Shown piece after piece: positions 1 through 7,457 of a stretch of 64,000 bases of DNA. The notes beneath the pieces are model-generated. The model saw only the letters and a program-made list of their open reading frames with translations, ran no database searches and was not told the DNA's origin. Source of the stretch: Streptomyces justiciae (lineage in GTDB: Bacteria > Actinomycetota > Actinomycetes > Streptomycetales > Streptomycetaceae); contig NZ_JADDXU010000005.1 in the NCBI RefSeq assembly GCF_015163075.1, positions 434,001-498,000 of the forward strand, in the 5' to 3' direction. Numbering within the stretch: the stretch's first letter is position 1; the number at the start of each line of letters is the position of its first letter. A program made the position numbers and the translations under genes.

Positions 1-2
1 GC

Positions 3-1109
3 GACCACCTCGGTTCGGCACCCACGGACCGCCCGGTGGTGAAGACGGCGTACGCCCCCTTCGACCTGCCCAACGTCCATCTCGCCCTGGAGCGCTGGTT
101 CGCCGCCGACGGCCGCACCCACGAGCTGATCGGCATGCGCGGCGCTCAGCACCACGGCGAGCTCACCCTCGGCGACATCATCGACGCCGCCGACCGCTAC
201 GACCGCTTCGTCGTCGGCGCCGTCGACTACGCCCAGCTGCCGATCTCCCCGGACGCCGAACTGGCCTGCGTCTCCTGCGGGTTCTACCTCGGCACGGACG
301 GCGACGAACGGTTCGCGGTCCTTCTGCGCGGGCCGCAGGACGAGTACGGACGCAACAAGGTCGAGGTCGAAGTCCTCGCCGCTGACAAGGAGTTCGCGGA
401 CCGGCTGCTCGCCGAGGTCGACGCGCTCGTCCGCGAGCACAACGTCTTCCGCGGCCAGGTCCTCTCCTTCGAGGGCTCGCAGTTCGGGCACGGCCTAGGC
501 CCGTTCCGCTTCCACCGCCGCCCCGGCCTCACCCGCGACGAGATCGTGCTGCCGTCCGGCCTGCTGGAGCGCGTCGAACGCCAGGTCGTGGGCGTGGCCC
601 GGCGCCGCGAGCGGCTGCGCGCGGCCGGTCAGCACCTGCGCCGCGGCCTGCTGCTGTACGGCCCGCCCGGCACCGGCAAGACCCACACCCTGCGCTATCT
701 CCTCTCCCACCTCCCGCAGTTCACCGTGGTGATCCTGTCCGGCGAGAGCATCGACGCCATCGGCCCGGCCTGCGCCCTCGCCCGGATGCTCCAGCCCGCC
801 CTCGTCGTCCTGGAGGACTGCGACCTCGTCGCCGAGGCCCGCGACTACGGCGGCGGCGAACAACCCCTGCTCTTCCAGGTGCTGAACGAGATGGACGGCC
901 TCGGCGACGACGCCGACGTCGCCTTCCTCCTCACCACCAACCGCGCCGACCTGCTAGAACCCGCCCTCGTCCAGCGCCCCGGCCGCGTCGACCTCGCCGT
1001 CGAGATCCCCCTCCCGGACGCCGAGGGCCGCGCCCGCCTCCTCGACCTCTACGGCGCCGGACTCGGCCTCGGCCAGGACATCGCGGACGAGGAGTGGGCG
1101 GAGGACTAG
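3..1109 (+). CDS. AAA+ ATPase, 5' end outside the window
   Basis: The reading frame is open to the left edge, so the N-terminus is missing; the GTG at 36 is only the first internal start-like codon. Seen: a roughly 190-residue N-terminal region with no recognised domain, then one AAA+ module with Walker A GPPGTGKT (near 659-682), Walker B LVVLEDCD (near 802-826), a sensor TTNRADLLEPAL and an arginine-finger-like RPGRVD. This is the FtsH/Cdc48-like ATPase core, with no zinc protease domain after it. Inferred: a cytosolic remodelling or chaperone ATPase of unknown substrate. Its TAG stop shares CTAG with the convergent aldo/keto reductase. Confidence 0.85.
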   Translation, partial: DHLGSAPTDRPVVKTAYAPFDLPNVHLALERWFAADGRTHELIGMRGAQHHGELTLGDIIDAADRYDRFVVGAVDYAQLPISPDAELACVSCGFYLGTDGDERFAVLLRGPQDEYGRNKVEVEVLAADKEFADRLLAEVDALVREHNVFRGQVLSFEGSQFGHGLGPFRFHRRPGLTRDEIVLPSGLLERVERQVVGVARRRERLRAAGQHLRRGLLLYGPPGTGKTHTLRYLLSHLPQFTVVILSGESIDAIGPACALARMLQPALVVLEDCDLVAEARDYGGGEQPLLFQVLNEMDGLGDDADVAFLLTTNRADLLEPALVQRPGRVDLAVEIPLPDAEGRARLLDLYGAGLGLGQDIADEEWAED

Positions 1110-1981
1110 CCGAGCGGCTTAAGGCGGGCCGACTCCGCCTCGCTCAGCACCAGTTCCGCCGCCCTCGCCGAGTCCCGGATCGTCTCCGGGCGGCTCGCTC
1201 CCGGGATCGGGATCACGGCCGGGGACTTCGCCAGCAGCCAGGCCAGGCCCACCTGTTGGGGGCTGACCCCGCGTTCGGCCGCGATCTCGTGGAAGGCGGC
1301 GAAGCGCCCGGCAGCCGCGAGGCCCGACGGGCCGTCCAGCGAGCTGCGTGAGATGCCGCCCAGCGGGCTCCACGGCAGGAAGGCGAGCCCCAGCTCCGCG
1401 CACAGCCGCAGTTCGGGCTCGCTGTCCCGGACCTCCGGCGAGTAGCGGTTCTGCACCGACACCAGGCGGTCGCCCAGGATGCGGTGCGCCGCGCGGATCT
1501 GGTCGGCGTCGGTGTTGGAGAGGCCGGCCAGCCGGATCTTGCCCTCGTCGAGCAACTCGCGCAGCGCGCCGACCGACTCCTCGAGGGGAACGGCGGGATC
1601 GGGCTTGTGGAGTTGGTAGAGGCCGATGGCCTCGACGTCGAGCCGCCGCAGGGAGTCCTCGGCGGCGCGCTTCAGATGGCGCGGGTCGCCGTTCACCGTC
1701 CAGCTGCCGTCAGCCGGTCGCCCTCGGCCGCCCTTCGTGGCGACCAGCACCTCGGAGCCGGCCCCGGCCAGGGCGCGGGCCAGCAGCAGTTCGTTGTGGC
1801 CGGGCTCGGCGCCGGAGAGATGGTAGGAGTCCGCCGTGTCGAAGAGGGTGACGCCCGCGTCCAGCGCCGCCCGCACGGTCGCCCGGGCACGCTCCTCGTC
1901 CGGCCGTCCCTCGATGGACAGCGGCATCGCGCCGAGCCCCACGGCGCTCACCTTCAGGTCGCCAAGTGTGCGGTACCGCAT
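1106..1981 (-). CDS. Aldo/keto reductase
   Basis: 291 aa, a normal length for an NADPH-dependent aldo/keto reductase (TIM barrel, cytosolic). Seen: the N-terminal family pattern LGDLKVSAVGLGAMPL, the catalytic Asp/Tyr region FDTADSYH, the lysine segment LVATKGG, and the C-terminal cofactor-binding stretch IPGASRPETIRDS. The ATG at 1981 lies one base after the stop of the upstream reductase gene, which implies translational coupling. The 3' end overlaps the AAA+ ATPase gene tail to tail by 4 bp. The carbonyl substrate cannot be predicted. Confidence 0.92.
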   Translation of the reverse strand: MRYRTLGDLKVSAVGLGAMPLSIEGRPDEERARATVRAALDAGVTLFDTADSYHLSGAEPGHNELLLARALAGAGSEVLVATKGGRGRPADGSWTVNGDPRHLKRAAEDSLRRLDVEAIGLYQLHKPDPAVPLEESVGALRELLDEGKIRLAGLSNTDADQIRAAHRILGDRLVSVQNRYSPEVRDSEPELRLCAELGLAFLPWSPLGGISRSSLDGPSGLAAAGRFAAFHEIAAERGVSPQQVGLAWLLAKSPAVIPIPGASRPETIRDSARAAELVLSEAESARLKPLG

Positions 1982-1982
1982 G

Positions 1983-2903
1983 TCAGTTGCCGCCCTTCCC
2001 GAGCGTCTCCGCCACGGCCGCCGACAGCCACGCCGGTGCGGCGCGGAAGGCGTAACCGAGCCGTGTGGCGCGGGAGTTGTCCATGCCGTAGGAGCGGAAG
2101 AAGGAGAACGGCGAGACCTCGCCGACCTCGACGAGCTGGAGCACGACCTTGCCCTCGGGAATCCGCGCGACGATCGCCTCGCACAGGTCCACGGTGGTCA
2201 GCAGACCGTGGGAGGCGGCGTTGACCGGCCCCGTGAAGTCCTCGCCCACCGCCCACACCAGGAAGTCGGCGATCTCCTCGACGTGGATGTAGGTGGCGGG
2301 CTGGTTCGAGAAGGGCACCGCGATCGGTTCGCGGGCCCGGATGCGGGAGGCGTAGTGCTCCAGGCGTCCCGTGAAGTCGTCGTCCCCGCCCAGCACATGG
2401 GCCACCCGCACGGCCACGTAGGGGAAGCCGGGGTCGGCCGCGAAGACCGCCTCCGCCTGCCGCTTGCCCTCGCCGTAGTGGGCGTCGAGGAACTCCGGGT
2501 CGTCCCAGGGCAGTTCGAGATCGACGGGCACCGTCAGCGGATCGACGGCGTCCTCCCGTACGGGCGTGATCGAGTCCTCGTACTCGTACACCTCGACCGT
2601 CGACGTCATCACATAGCGGCCGGTACGGCCCGCGAACACCCGCCGCGCGATCTCCGCCTGCCGCGGGGTGTAGCAGACCTGGTCGACGACGACGTCGAAG
2701 GTGCGGGAACCGAGCGCCGCCACAAGGGACTTCTCGTCGTCGCGGTCGGCCACGAGATGCGACGCACCGGGCGGCGGAACCGACGAGCCGCGATTGAGGA
2801 CCGTCACCCGGTCCCCGGCGGCCAGCAGACGGGTGACGAGCCGCTTGCCGAAATAGCGGCTGCCGCCGATGACCAGTATCTCCCGTGCCTTTTCCATGAC
2901 CAT
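1983..2903 (-). CDS. NAD(P)-dependent epimerase/dehydratase-type reductase
   Basis: 306 aa from ATG 2903. A second in-frame ATG at 2897 is equally possible, because the GGGAG at about 2908-2912 lies 4 nt from the first and 10 nt from the second. Seen: an N-terminal Rossmann nucleotide-binding start (EILVIGGSRYFGKRL) and extended-SDR features (VVDQVCYTP, YVMTSTVEVYEYED). The classical YxxxK is not obvious; YGEGKRQAE supplies a Tyr and Lys in this order. Inferred: an atypical extended SDR similar to proteins annotated as reductase or NAD-dependent epimerase in streptomycetes. It is divergent from the AsnC regulator 39 bp away and coupled to the aldo/keto reductase downstream. Confidence 0.85.
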   Translation of the reverse strand: MVMEKAREILVIGGSRYFGKRLVTRLLAAGDRVTVLNRGSSVPPPGASHLVADRDDEKSLVAALGSRTFDVVVDQVCYTPRQAEIARRVFAGRTGRYVMTSTVEVYEYEDSITPVREDAVDPLTVPVDLELPWDDPEFLDAHYGEGKRQAEAVFAADPGFPYVAVRVAHVLGGDDDFTGRLEHYASRIRAREPIAVPFSNQPATYIHVEEIADFLVWAVGEDFTGPVNAASHGLLTTVDLCEAIVARIPEGKVVLQLVEVGEVSPFSFFRSYGMDNSRATRLGYAFRAAPAWLSAAVAETLGKGGN

Positions 2904-2942
2904 AATTCTCCCGGCGCACACCCACGTCCTGAAGGGGGAACC

Positions 2943-3452
2943 ATGGGAGTTCAGGCCGCGGCACCGAAAGAACCACGGCATCCGCGACCCGCCACCAGCG
3001 AAACCTCGGCGGCCTTCGACGCGCTGGACCGGGAGATCCTCCGGCTGCTCCAGACCGACGGACGGATCAAGCTGAGCGAGCTGGGCCGCCGGGTGCGGCT
3101 GAGCCCCGCGGCCGTCACCGAGCGGGTGCGCCGGCTGGAGGCCGCGGGCGTGATCAGCGGGTACGGCGCCCATGTCGTCCCGGCCCGGCTCGGCTACGGC
3201 ATCCAGGCGTTCATCCGGGTCAACCCGCACGGCGGCTACAACCTCAAGCACCCGAGGACCCTGGAGCTGATCGAGCGCCCGGAGATCACCGAGGTGCACC
3301 ACGCGGTCGGCGAGGACTGCTGGATCCTCAAGGTCGCCGTCCGGGACACCGTCCACCTGGAGGAGGTGCTCGAGGAGGTCTCCGCCCTCGGGCGCACCAC
3401 GACTTCGATCGTGCTGACCTCCCCGGTGGAGCGGAAACCGCTGTTGCCTTGA
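2943..3452 (+). CDS. Lrp/AsnC family transcriptional regulator
   Basis: 169 aa. Seen: an N-terminal winged helix-turn-helix (residues about 25-75, LDREILRLLQTDGRIKLSEL then LSPAAVTERVRRLEAAGVI) and a C-terminal RAM/AsnC ligand domain with the EVHHAVGEDCWILKV strand. The ATG at 2943 has a strong GAAGGGGG ribosome site 4-5 nt upstream. Known: such proteins sense amino acids or related small effectors as octamers. Inferred: it probably controls the divergent reductase/aldo-keto reductase pair through the 39-bp shared spacer. About 24 extra residues precede the usual start of the family. Confidence 0.93.
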   Translation: MGVQAAAPKEPRHPRPATSETSAAFDALDREILRLLQTDGRIKLSELGRRVRLSPAAVTERVRRLEAAGVISGYGAHVVPARLGYGIQAFIRVNPHGGYNLKHPRTLELIERPEITEVHHAVGEDCWILKVAVRDTVHLEEVLEEVSALGRTTTSIVLTSPVERKPLLP

Positions 3453-3472
3453 CGTCGGCGTAAAGGATTACG
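3449..3472 (+). promoter_or_regulatory. Putative MerR operator/promoter ahead of the merR-trx pair
   Basis: A TTGACG (-35-like) at 3449 is followed by an inverted repeat CGTAA-AGGA-TTACG at 3459-3472. An operator directly downstream of a -35 box is typical of MerR regulation, but no convincing -10 is visible at the expected 19-bp spacing. The call is therefore tentative. Confidence 0.35.
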
Positions 3473-3475
3473 TTC

Positions 3476-3868
3476 GTGGACATGCGAATCGGCGAGCTGG
3501 CCGCGCGGGCCGGGACCACGACCCGGACGCTGCGGTACTACGAGTCACGCGGGCTGCTGCCCGCCCGGCGGGGCGGCAACGGATACCGGACGTACGACGA
3601 GAGCGATCTGAAGCTGCTGCGGCAGATCCGGACGTTGCAGGACTTCGGGTTCGACCTGGAGGAGACCCGCCCCTTCGTGGAGTGCCTGCAGGCCGGGCAC
3701 CCCGAGGGGGACACCTGCCCGGCCTCGCTCGACGTCTACCGGCGCAAGCTGGCGGAGCTGGACGAGCTGATCGGCGAGCTCCAGGCGGCACGGGCACAGA
3801 TCGGCGTGCGGCTGGCCACGGCCGGGGGCGAGGCGCCCCTGTGCGAACTGGGAGGGCAGGAGCTGTGA
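3476..3868 (+). CDS. MerR family regulator (cysteine-containing)
   Basis: 130 aa from GTG 3476, chosen because AAAGGA (3462-3467) lies 8 nt upstream; the alternative ATG at 3482 would be 14 nt away. Seen: a MerR DNA-binding domain (MRIGELAARAGTTTRTLRYY) and a dimerisation coiled coil at residues about 86-112. Cysteines C70, C81 and C123 could form a thiol sensor; there is no SoxR-type CX2CXCX5C iron-sulfur cluster. The stop overlaps the thioredoxin start (TGATG). Inferred: it controls its own operon in response to redox or electrophile stress. Confidence 0.93.
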   Translation: MDMRIGELAARAGTTTRTLRYYESRGLLPARRGGNGYRTYDESDLKLLRQIRTLQDFGFDLEETRPFVECLQAGHPEGDTCPASLDVYRRKLAELDELIGELQAARAQIGVRLATAGGEAPLCELGGQEL

Positions 3869-4200
3869 TGCAGACGACAGACGCCGTGACGGATGTGACG
3901 GACGCGGATTTCGCGGCCGAGGTGATCGGGGCCGAGCTGCCGGTGCTGGTGGAGTTCACGGCGGACTGGTGCCCGCCGTGCCGGCAGATGGGGCCGGTGC
4001 TGAAGGCGCTCGCCGCGGAGGAGGCCGGCCGTCTGAAGGTGGTGCAGCTGAACGTGGACCACAATCCGCTGACCACGAACGCCTACAAGGTTCTCTCCAT
4101 GCCCACGTTCATGGTTTTCCGCGACGGTGAGCCGGTGAAGTCCATGGTGGGCGCCCGGCCGAAGCGGCGACTGCTGGAGGAACTCGCCGACGTCGTCTGA
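3868..4200 (+). CDS. trxA: Thioredoxin
   Basis: 110 aa, normal for a classical thioredoxin. Seen: the active site W34-C35-P36-P37-C38, differing from the usual WCGPC by Pro for Gly; the cis-proline loop SMPTFMVFRDGEP; and the thioredoxin fold throughout. The start ATG overlaps the merR stop by one base (TGATG), so the two are translationally coupled. Known: it reduces protein disulfides and is recharged by thioredoxin reductase, whose gene is not in this window. Inferred: CPPC usually shifts the redox potential slightly, so the protein may be a specialised rather than housekeeping thioredoxin. The symbol is generic. Confidence 0.94.
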   Translation: MQTTDAVTDVTDADFAAEVIGAELPVLVEFTADWCPPCRQMGPVLKALAAEEAGRLKVVQLNVDHNPLTTNAYKVLSMPTFMVFRDGEPVKSMVGARPKRRLLEELADVV

Positions 4201-4215
4201 CTCCCGATAACGGAA

Positions 4216-4252
4216 AAATCCCCTCGGCAATTGCGCCGGGGGGATTCTTTTG
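4216..4252 (+). terminator. Rho-independent terminator after merR-trx
   Basis: AATCCCC-TCGGC at 4217-4228 pairs with GCCGG-GGGGATT at 4235-4246 around an AATTGC-type loop. A T-rich run (TTCTTTTG) follows. It lies 16 nt after the thioredoxin stop. Confidence 0.85.
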
Positions 4253-4335
4253 CTTAGACTCAATGGTTCGCGACTTTACGGGAATTGAGCCGCGGAGAAG
4301 TTCAGTAGGCACAGTATATCTGCGTGGGAGTGGAA

Positions 4336-6567
4336 TTGTCAAACAGCGATGAAATTCGCGGTGAGCAGGAATTCATCGACACCCTGTACGCCCGCGTGGA
4401 CGCGCTGCGCGGAGACACCGAGGCCGGAGTCACCGACGCCCTCGCCCAGGGCAACACGCCCATGCAGGCCCGGCTGGAACGGGACATTCTGGTCGCCGAG
4501 CGGTCCGGGCTGCTCGCCGCGCTCAACGCGGTCGACGGCTCGCTGTGCTTCGGCCGCATCGACCTGACGTCCGGCACCAGCCACCACATCGGCCGCATCG
4601 GACTGCGCACCGACGACGCCGAACGCACCCCGGTCCTCATCGACTGGCGCGCGGACGTCGCCCGGCCCTTCTATCTGGCCACCGGTCACACCCCCATGGG
4701 CCTGCGCCGCCGTCGGCACATCACCACCGAGGGCCGTACGGTCACCGCCCTGCACGACGAGATCCTCGACCTCGGCGACCAGGAACGCACCGGCCATGAG
4801 GACCCGACCGGCGACGCCGTGCTGCTCGCCGCGCTGGACGCCGCCCGCACCGGCCGGATGCACGACATCGTGCAGACCATCCAGGCCGAGCAGGACGAGA
4901 TCATCCGCGCCCCGCACCGCGGTGTGCTGGTCGTCGAGGGCGGCCCGGGCACCGGCAAGACCGCCGTCGCCCTGCACCGCGCCGCGTATCTCCTTTACGA
5001 ACACCGGGAGTTGCTCGCCAAGCGGGCCGTGCTCATCGTCGGCCCCAACCCCGCCTTCCTCGGCTACATCGGCGAGGTGCTGCCCGCGCTCGGCGAGACG
5101 GGCGTACTGCTCGCGACGGTCGGCGAACTGTTCCCCGGCGTGAAGGCGACCGCGACCGACACCCGCGCGGCGGCGGCCGTGAAGGGCCGCGCCGACATGG
5201 CGGACGTCCTCGCCGACGTCGTACGCGACTGGCAGGCGCTGCCCGACCCGGTGATCGCGATCGAGCACGACCGGGAGGTCCTGATGCTCGACGACGGTCT
5301 GGTGAAGATGGCGCGGGAGAAGACCCGGGCCGCGCGGCTGCCGCACAACGTGGCCCGCGAGCACTTCGAGGGCCACATCCTCAACACCCTCACCGAGCTG
5401 TACGCCGAGCGGGTCGGCACCGACCCCTACGACGGCAGCAGCCTCCTCGACCCGAGCGACGTCACCCAGATCCGTGACGAGATCGCCGAGAACCCCGAAG
5501 TGTGGGCCGCCATCGACCAGTTGTGGCCCCGCCTGACCCCGCAGCGCCTCGTCGCGGACTTCCTCGCCGACCCCGTCGGCTACCTCCCCGACGAGGACGC
5601 GGCCGCCATCCGCCGCCCGGTGACCCGGAGTTGGACGGTGGCGGACGTACCGCTGCTCGACGAGGCCGCCGAACTCCTCGGCGTGGACGAGCGGGTGGCG
5701 CGGGCCCGCGCCGAGCGCGAGCGGGAGACGCAGGTGGCGTATGCGCAGGGCGTCCTCGACGTGTCGTACGCCTCCCGTACCTATGAGTTCGAGGACATCG
5801 ACGACGAGGACTCCGAGGTGCTGTCGGCGCACGACATCATCGACGCCGAACGCTTCGCCGAGCGGCAGGAGGAGGACGACCACCGCAGCGCCGCCGAGCG
5901 CGCGGCCGCCGACCGGACCTGGGCCTTCGGGCACATCATCGTCGACGAGGCGCAGGAACTGTCGCCGATGGCCTGGCGGCTGCTCATGCGGCGCAGCCCG
6001 ACCCGCTCCATGACCCTGGTCGGCGACCCGGCCCAGACGGCGGAGGCGGCCGGGGTCGGCTCCTGGTCGGACATCCTGGAGCCGTATGTCGAGGACCGCT
6101 GGGAGCACACCCGGCTGGGCGTCAACTACCGCACCCCCGCCGAGATCATGGACCTCGCGGCGGCCGTCGTACGGGCCGAGAACCCGGACTTCGAACCGCC
6201 GAGTTCGGTCCGTTCGACCGGGGTACGACCCTGGGTCCGCGCCACCGACGACCTGCCCGGCGCCGTCGCCAAGGCGGTCGAGGAGCTGACCCCCGCCGAG
6301 GGCCGGCTCGCGGTGATCGCCCCGCGCCATCTGCACCGCAGGCTCGCGGCCCAGCTGGACGGAGTGACGGCGGGCGCGGAACCCGACCTCACGCGGACCG
6401 TCGTACTCCTCGATCCGCGGCAGTCCAAGGGCCTCGAATTCGACTCCGTGCTGGTGGTCGAGCCGGGGCTGTACGGAACGAGCGACCTGTACGTGGCGCT
6501 GACCCGCGCGACCCAGCGACTGGGGGTGCTGCACACCGGGCGGCTGCCGAAGGCGCTCGTCGGCTAG
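4336..6567 (+). CDS. helD: HelD/HelR-type RNA-polymerase-associated helicase-like ATPase
   Basis: 743 aa from TTG 4336, chosen because GGGAG (4326-4330) sits 5 nt upstream; GTG 4324 or 4330 are alternatives. Seen: an N-terminal coiled-coil segment (residues about 5-60), Walker A GGPGTGKTAVALHR near residue 205, Walker B/DEAQ box IIVDEAQELSP near 532, and the C-terminal helicase motifs QSKGLEFDSVLVVE and LYVALTRATQRL. This is the UvrD/Rep-like family that binds RNA polymerase. Known: actinobacterial HelD/HelR pushes its coiled coil into the polymerase channels, releases stalled enzyme, and can displace rifampicin. No rifamycin-associated element (GGGGCTTGC...GCAAGGCCCC type) was found upstream. 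Confidence 0.88.
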   Translation: MSNSDEIRGEQEFIDTLYARVDALRGDTEAGVTDALAQGNTPMQARLERDILVAERSGLLAALNAVDGSLCFGRIDLTSGTSHHIGRIGLRTDDAERTPVLIDWRADVARPFYLATGHTPMGLRRRRHITTEGRTVTALHDEILDLGDQERTGHEDPTGDAVLLAALDAARTGRMHDIVQTIQAEQDEIIRAPHRGVLVVEGGPGTGKTAVALHRAAYLLYEHRELLAKRAVLIVGPNPAFLGYIGEVLPALGETGVLLATVGELFPGVKATATDTRAAAAVKGRADMADVLADVVRDWQALPDPVIAIEHDREVLMLDDGLVKMAREKTRAARLPHNVAREHFEGHILNTLTELYAERVGTDPYDGSSLLDPSDVTQIRDEIAENPEVWAAIDQLWPRLTPQRLVADFLADPVGYLPDEDAAAIRRPVTRSWTVADVPLLDEAAELLGVDERVARARAERERETQVAYAQGVLDVSYASRTYEFEDIDDEDSEVLSAHDIIDAERFAERQEEDDHRSAAERAAADRTWAFGHIIVDEAQELSPMAWRLLMRRSPTRSMTLVGDPAQTAEAAGVGSWSDILEPYVEDRWEHTRLGVNYRTPAEIMDLAAAVVRAENPDFEPPSSVRSTGVRPWVRATDDLPGAVAKAVEELTPAEGRLAVIAPRHLHRRLAAQLDGVTAGAEPDLTRTVVLLDPRQSKGLEFDSVLVVEPGLYGTSDLYVALTRATQRLGVLHTGRLPKALVG

Positions 6568-7391
6568 CGGGCGTGGTTCGGGTGCAGAGACGGGGCGAGG
6601 GGCTCCAGGGATGCGCACAGGGCGGTCGGGAAGGCCGGCTCCCTGTCCTGTACGGCCTGGCAGCCCCCTTCCGTCGTGCGGAAGAACGGCTTCCAGCCCG
6701 ACTCCTCGGCCTGGTAGAACCAGCGGTCGCCGAGCCTGGACGTGCACGCGCTGTCCGCCTGGTCGCCGCAGACCGGTCCCGTGCGCCAGGAGATGTCCAG
6801 GACCAGCCACTTGCCGTCGCAGTGCTCCGCGTCGCGGTAGGTGTGCGCGGGTGAGTCGACCGCGTACACCGCCTGCTCGTAGGAGGCGGTGGTGCAGCCG
6901 GTGGCCGGAGGAGTGCAGCCCAAGTCGCCGCAGAGGCGCAGGGCGGGCAGGGTGGCGTCGTCGGCGGTGAAGACGGTGCCGGGGTAGCCGACCGCCAACT
7001 CGTGCTTGCCCAGGGGCTCGGTCAGCTTGACCCGGGCTTTGGCCGTGGTCGTCTTCGTGCAGCCGGAGGCTCGGTCGCCCGCCGGTGAGTCGTAGGTGAC
7101 CTGGACGTTCACGGTGTTCCGCACGGGCTCGGTGAGGACCGCTCTGAGGTTGCGCACGCACGGCTTCGGGCCGCTGGGGACCGTCGCGGCGAGGGTCACC
7201 GTGCGCTGGTCGGCGCTGAGGGTGGCGCTGGTGATCCCGATGGGCGCGGACAGGGTCCACGGGAGCGCGGTGGCCGACGGAGTGGGACCGCCCTGACCGG
7301 CCACCTGCGTTCCGCACGCCCCCACCAGCAGTACGGCGAGCGCGCAGAGCAGGGCGGCCGCGGCCGCCCCGCGCTTGCCTCCGGATCGCAT
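6564..7391 (-). CDS. Secreted lipoprotein of unknown function
   Basis: 275 aa. Seen: an N-terminal lipoprotein signal (basic n-region, hydrophobic core, VLLVGAC with lipid-attached C26), then a mostly beta-rich, cysteine-rich extracytoplasmic domain with about ten cysteines, suggesting disulfides. No known domain is recognised. Its last four bases (CTAG) are shared with the stop of the convergent helicase gene. It is 66 bp downstream of glgB on the same strand, but its own start at 7391 lacks a strong ribosome site. Inferred: surface-anchored; no metabolic role can be assigned. Confidence 0.8.
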   Translation of the reverse strand: MRSGGKRGAAAAALLCALAVLLVGACGTQVAGQGGPTPSATALPWTLSAPIGITSATLSADQRTVTLAATVPSGPKPCVRNLRAVLTEPVRNTVNVQVTYDSPAGDRASGCTKTTTAKARVKLTEPLGKHELAVGYPGTVFTADDATLPALRLCGDLGCTPPATGCTTASYEQAVYAVDSPAHTYRDAEHCDGKWLVLDISWRTGPVCGDQADSACTSRLGDRWFYQAEESGWKPFFRTTEGGCQAVQDREPAFPTALCASLEPLAPSLHPNHAR

Positions 7392-7457
7392 GAGCCCTCA
7401 ATTCCCCCGTGGCGCACAGACATCGACCCGGACCACCTTAAAGAACGCCGCTCCCGG

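Noticed and set aside
4261..4335. A rifamycin-associated element upstream of the HelD-like gene
   Set aside because: No GGGGCTTGC/GCAAGGCCCC-type inverted repeat is present in the interval.
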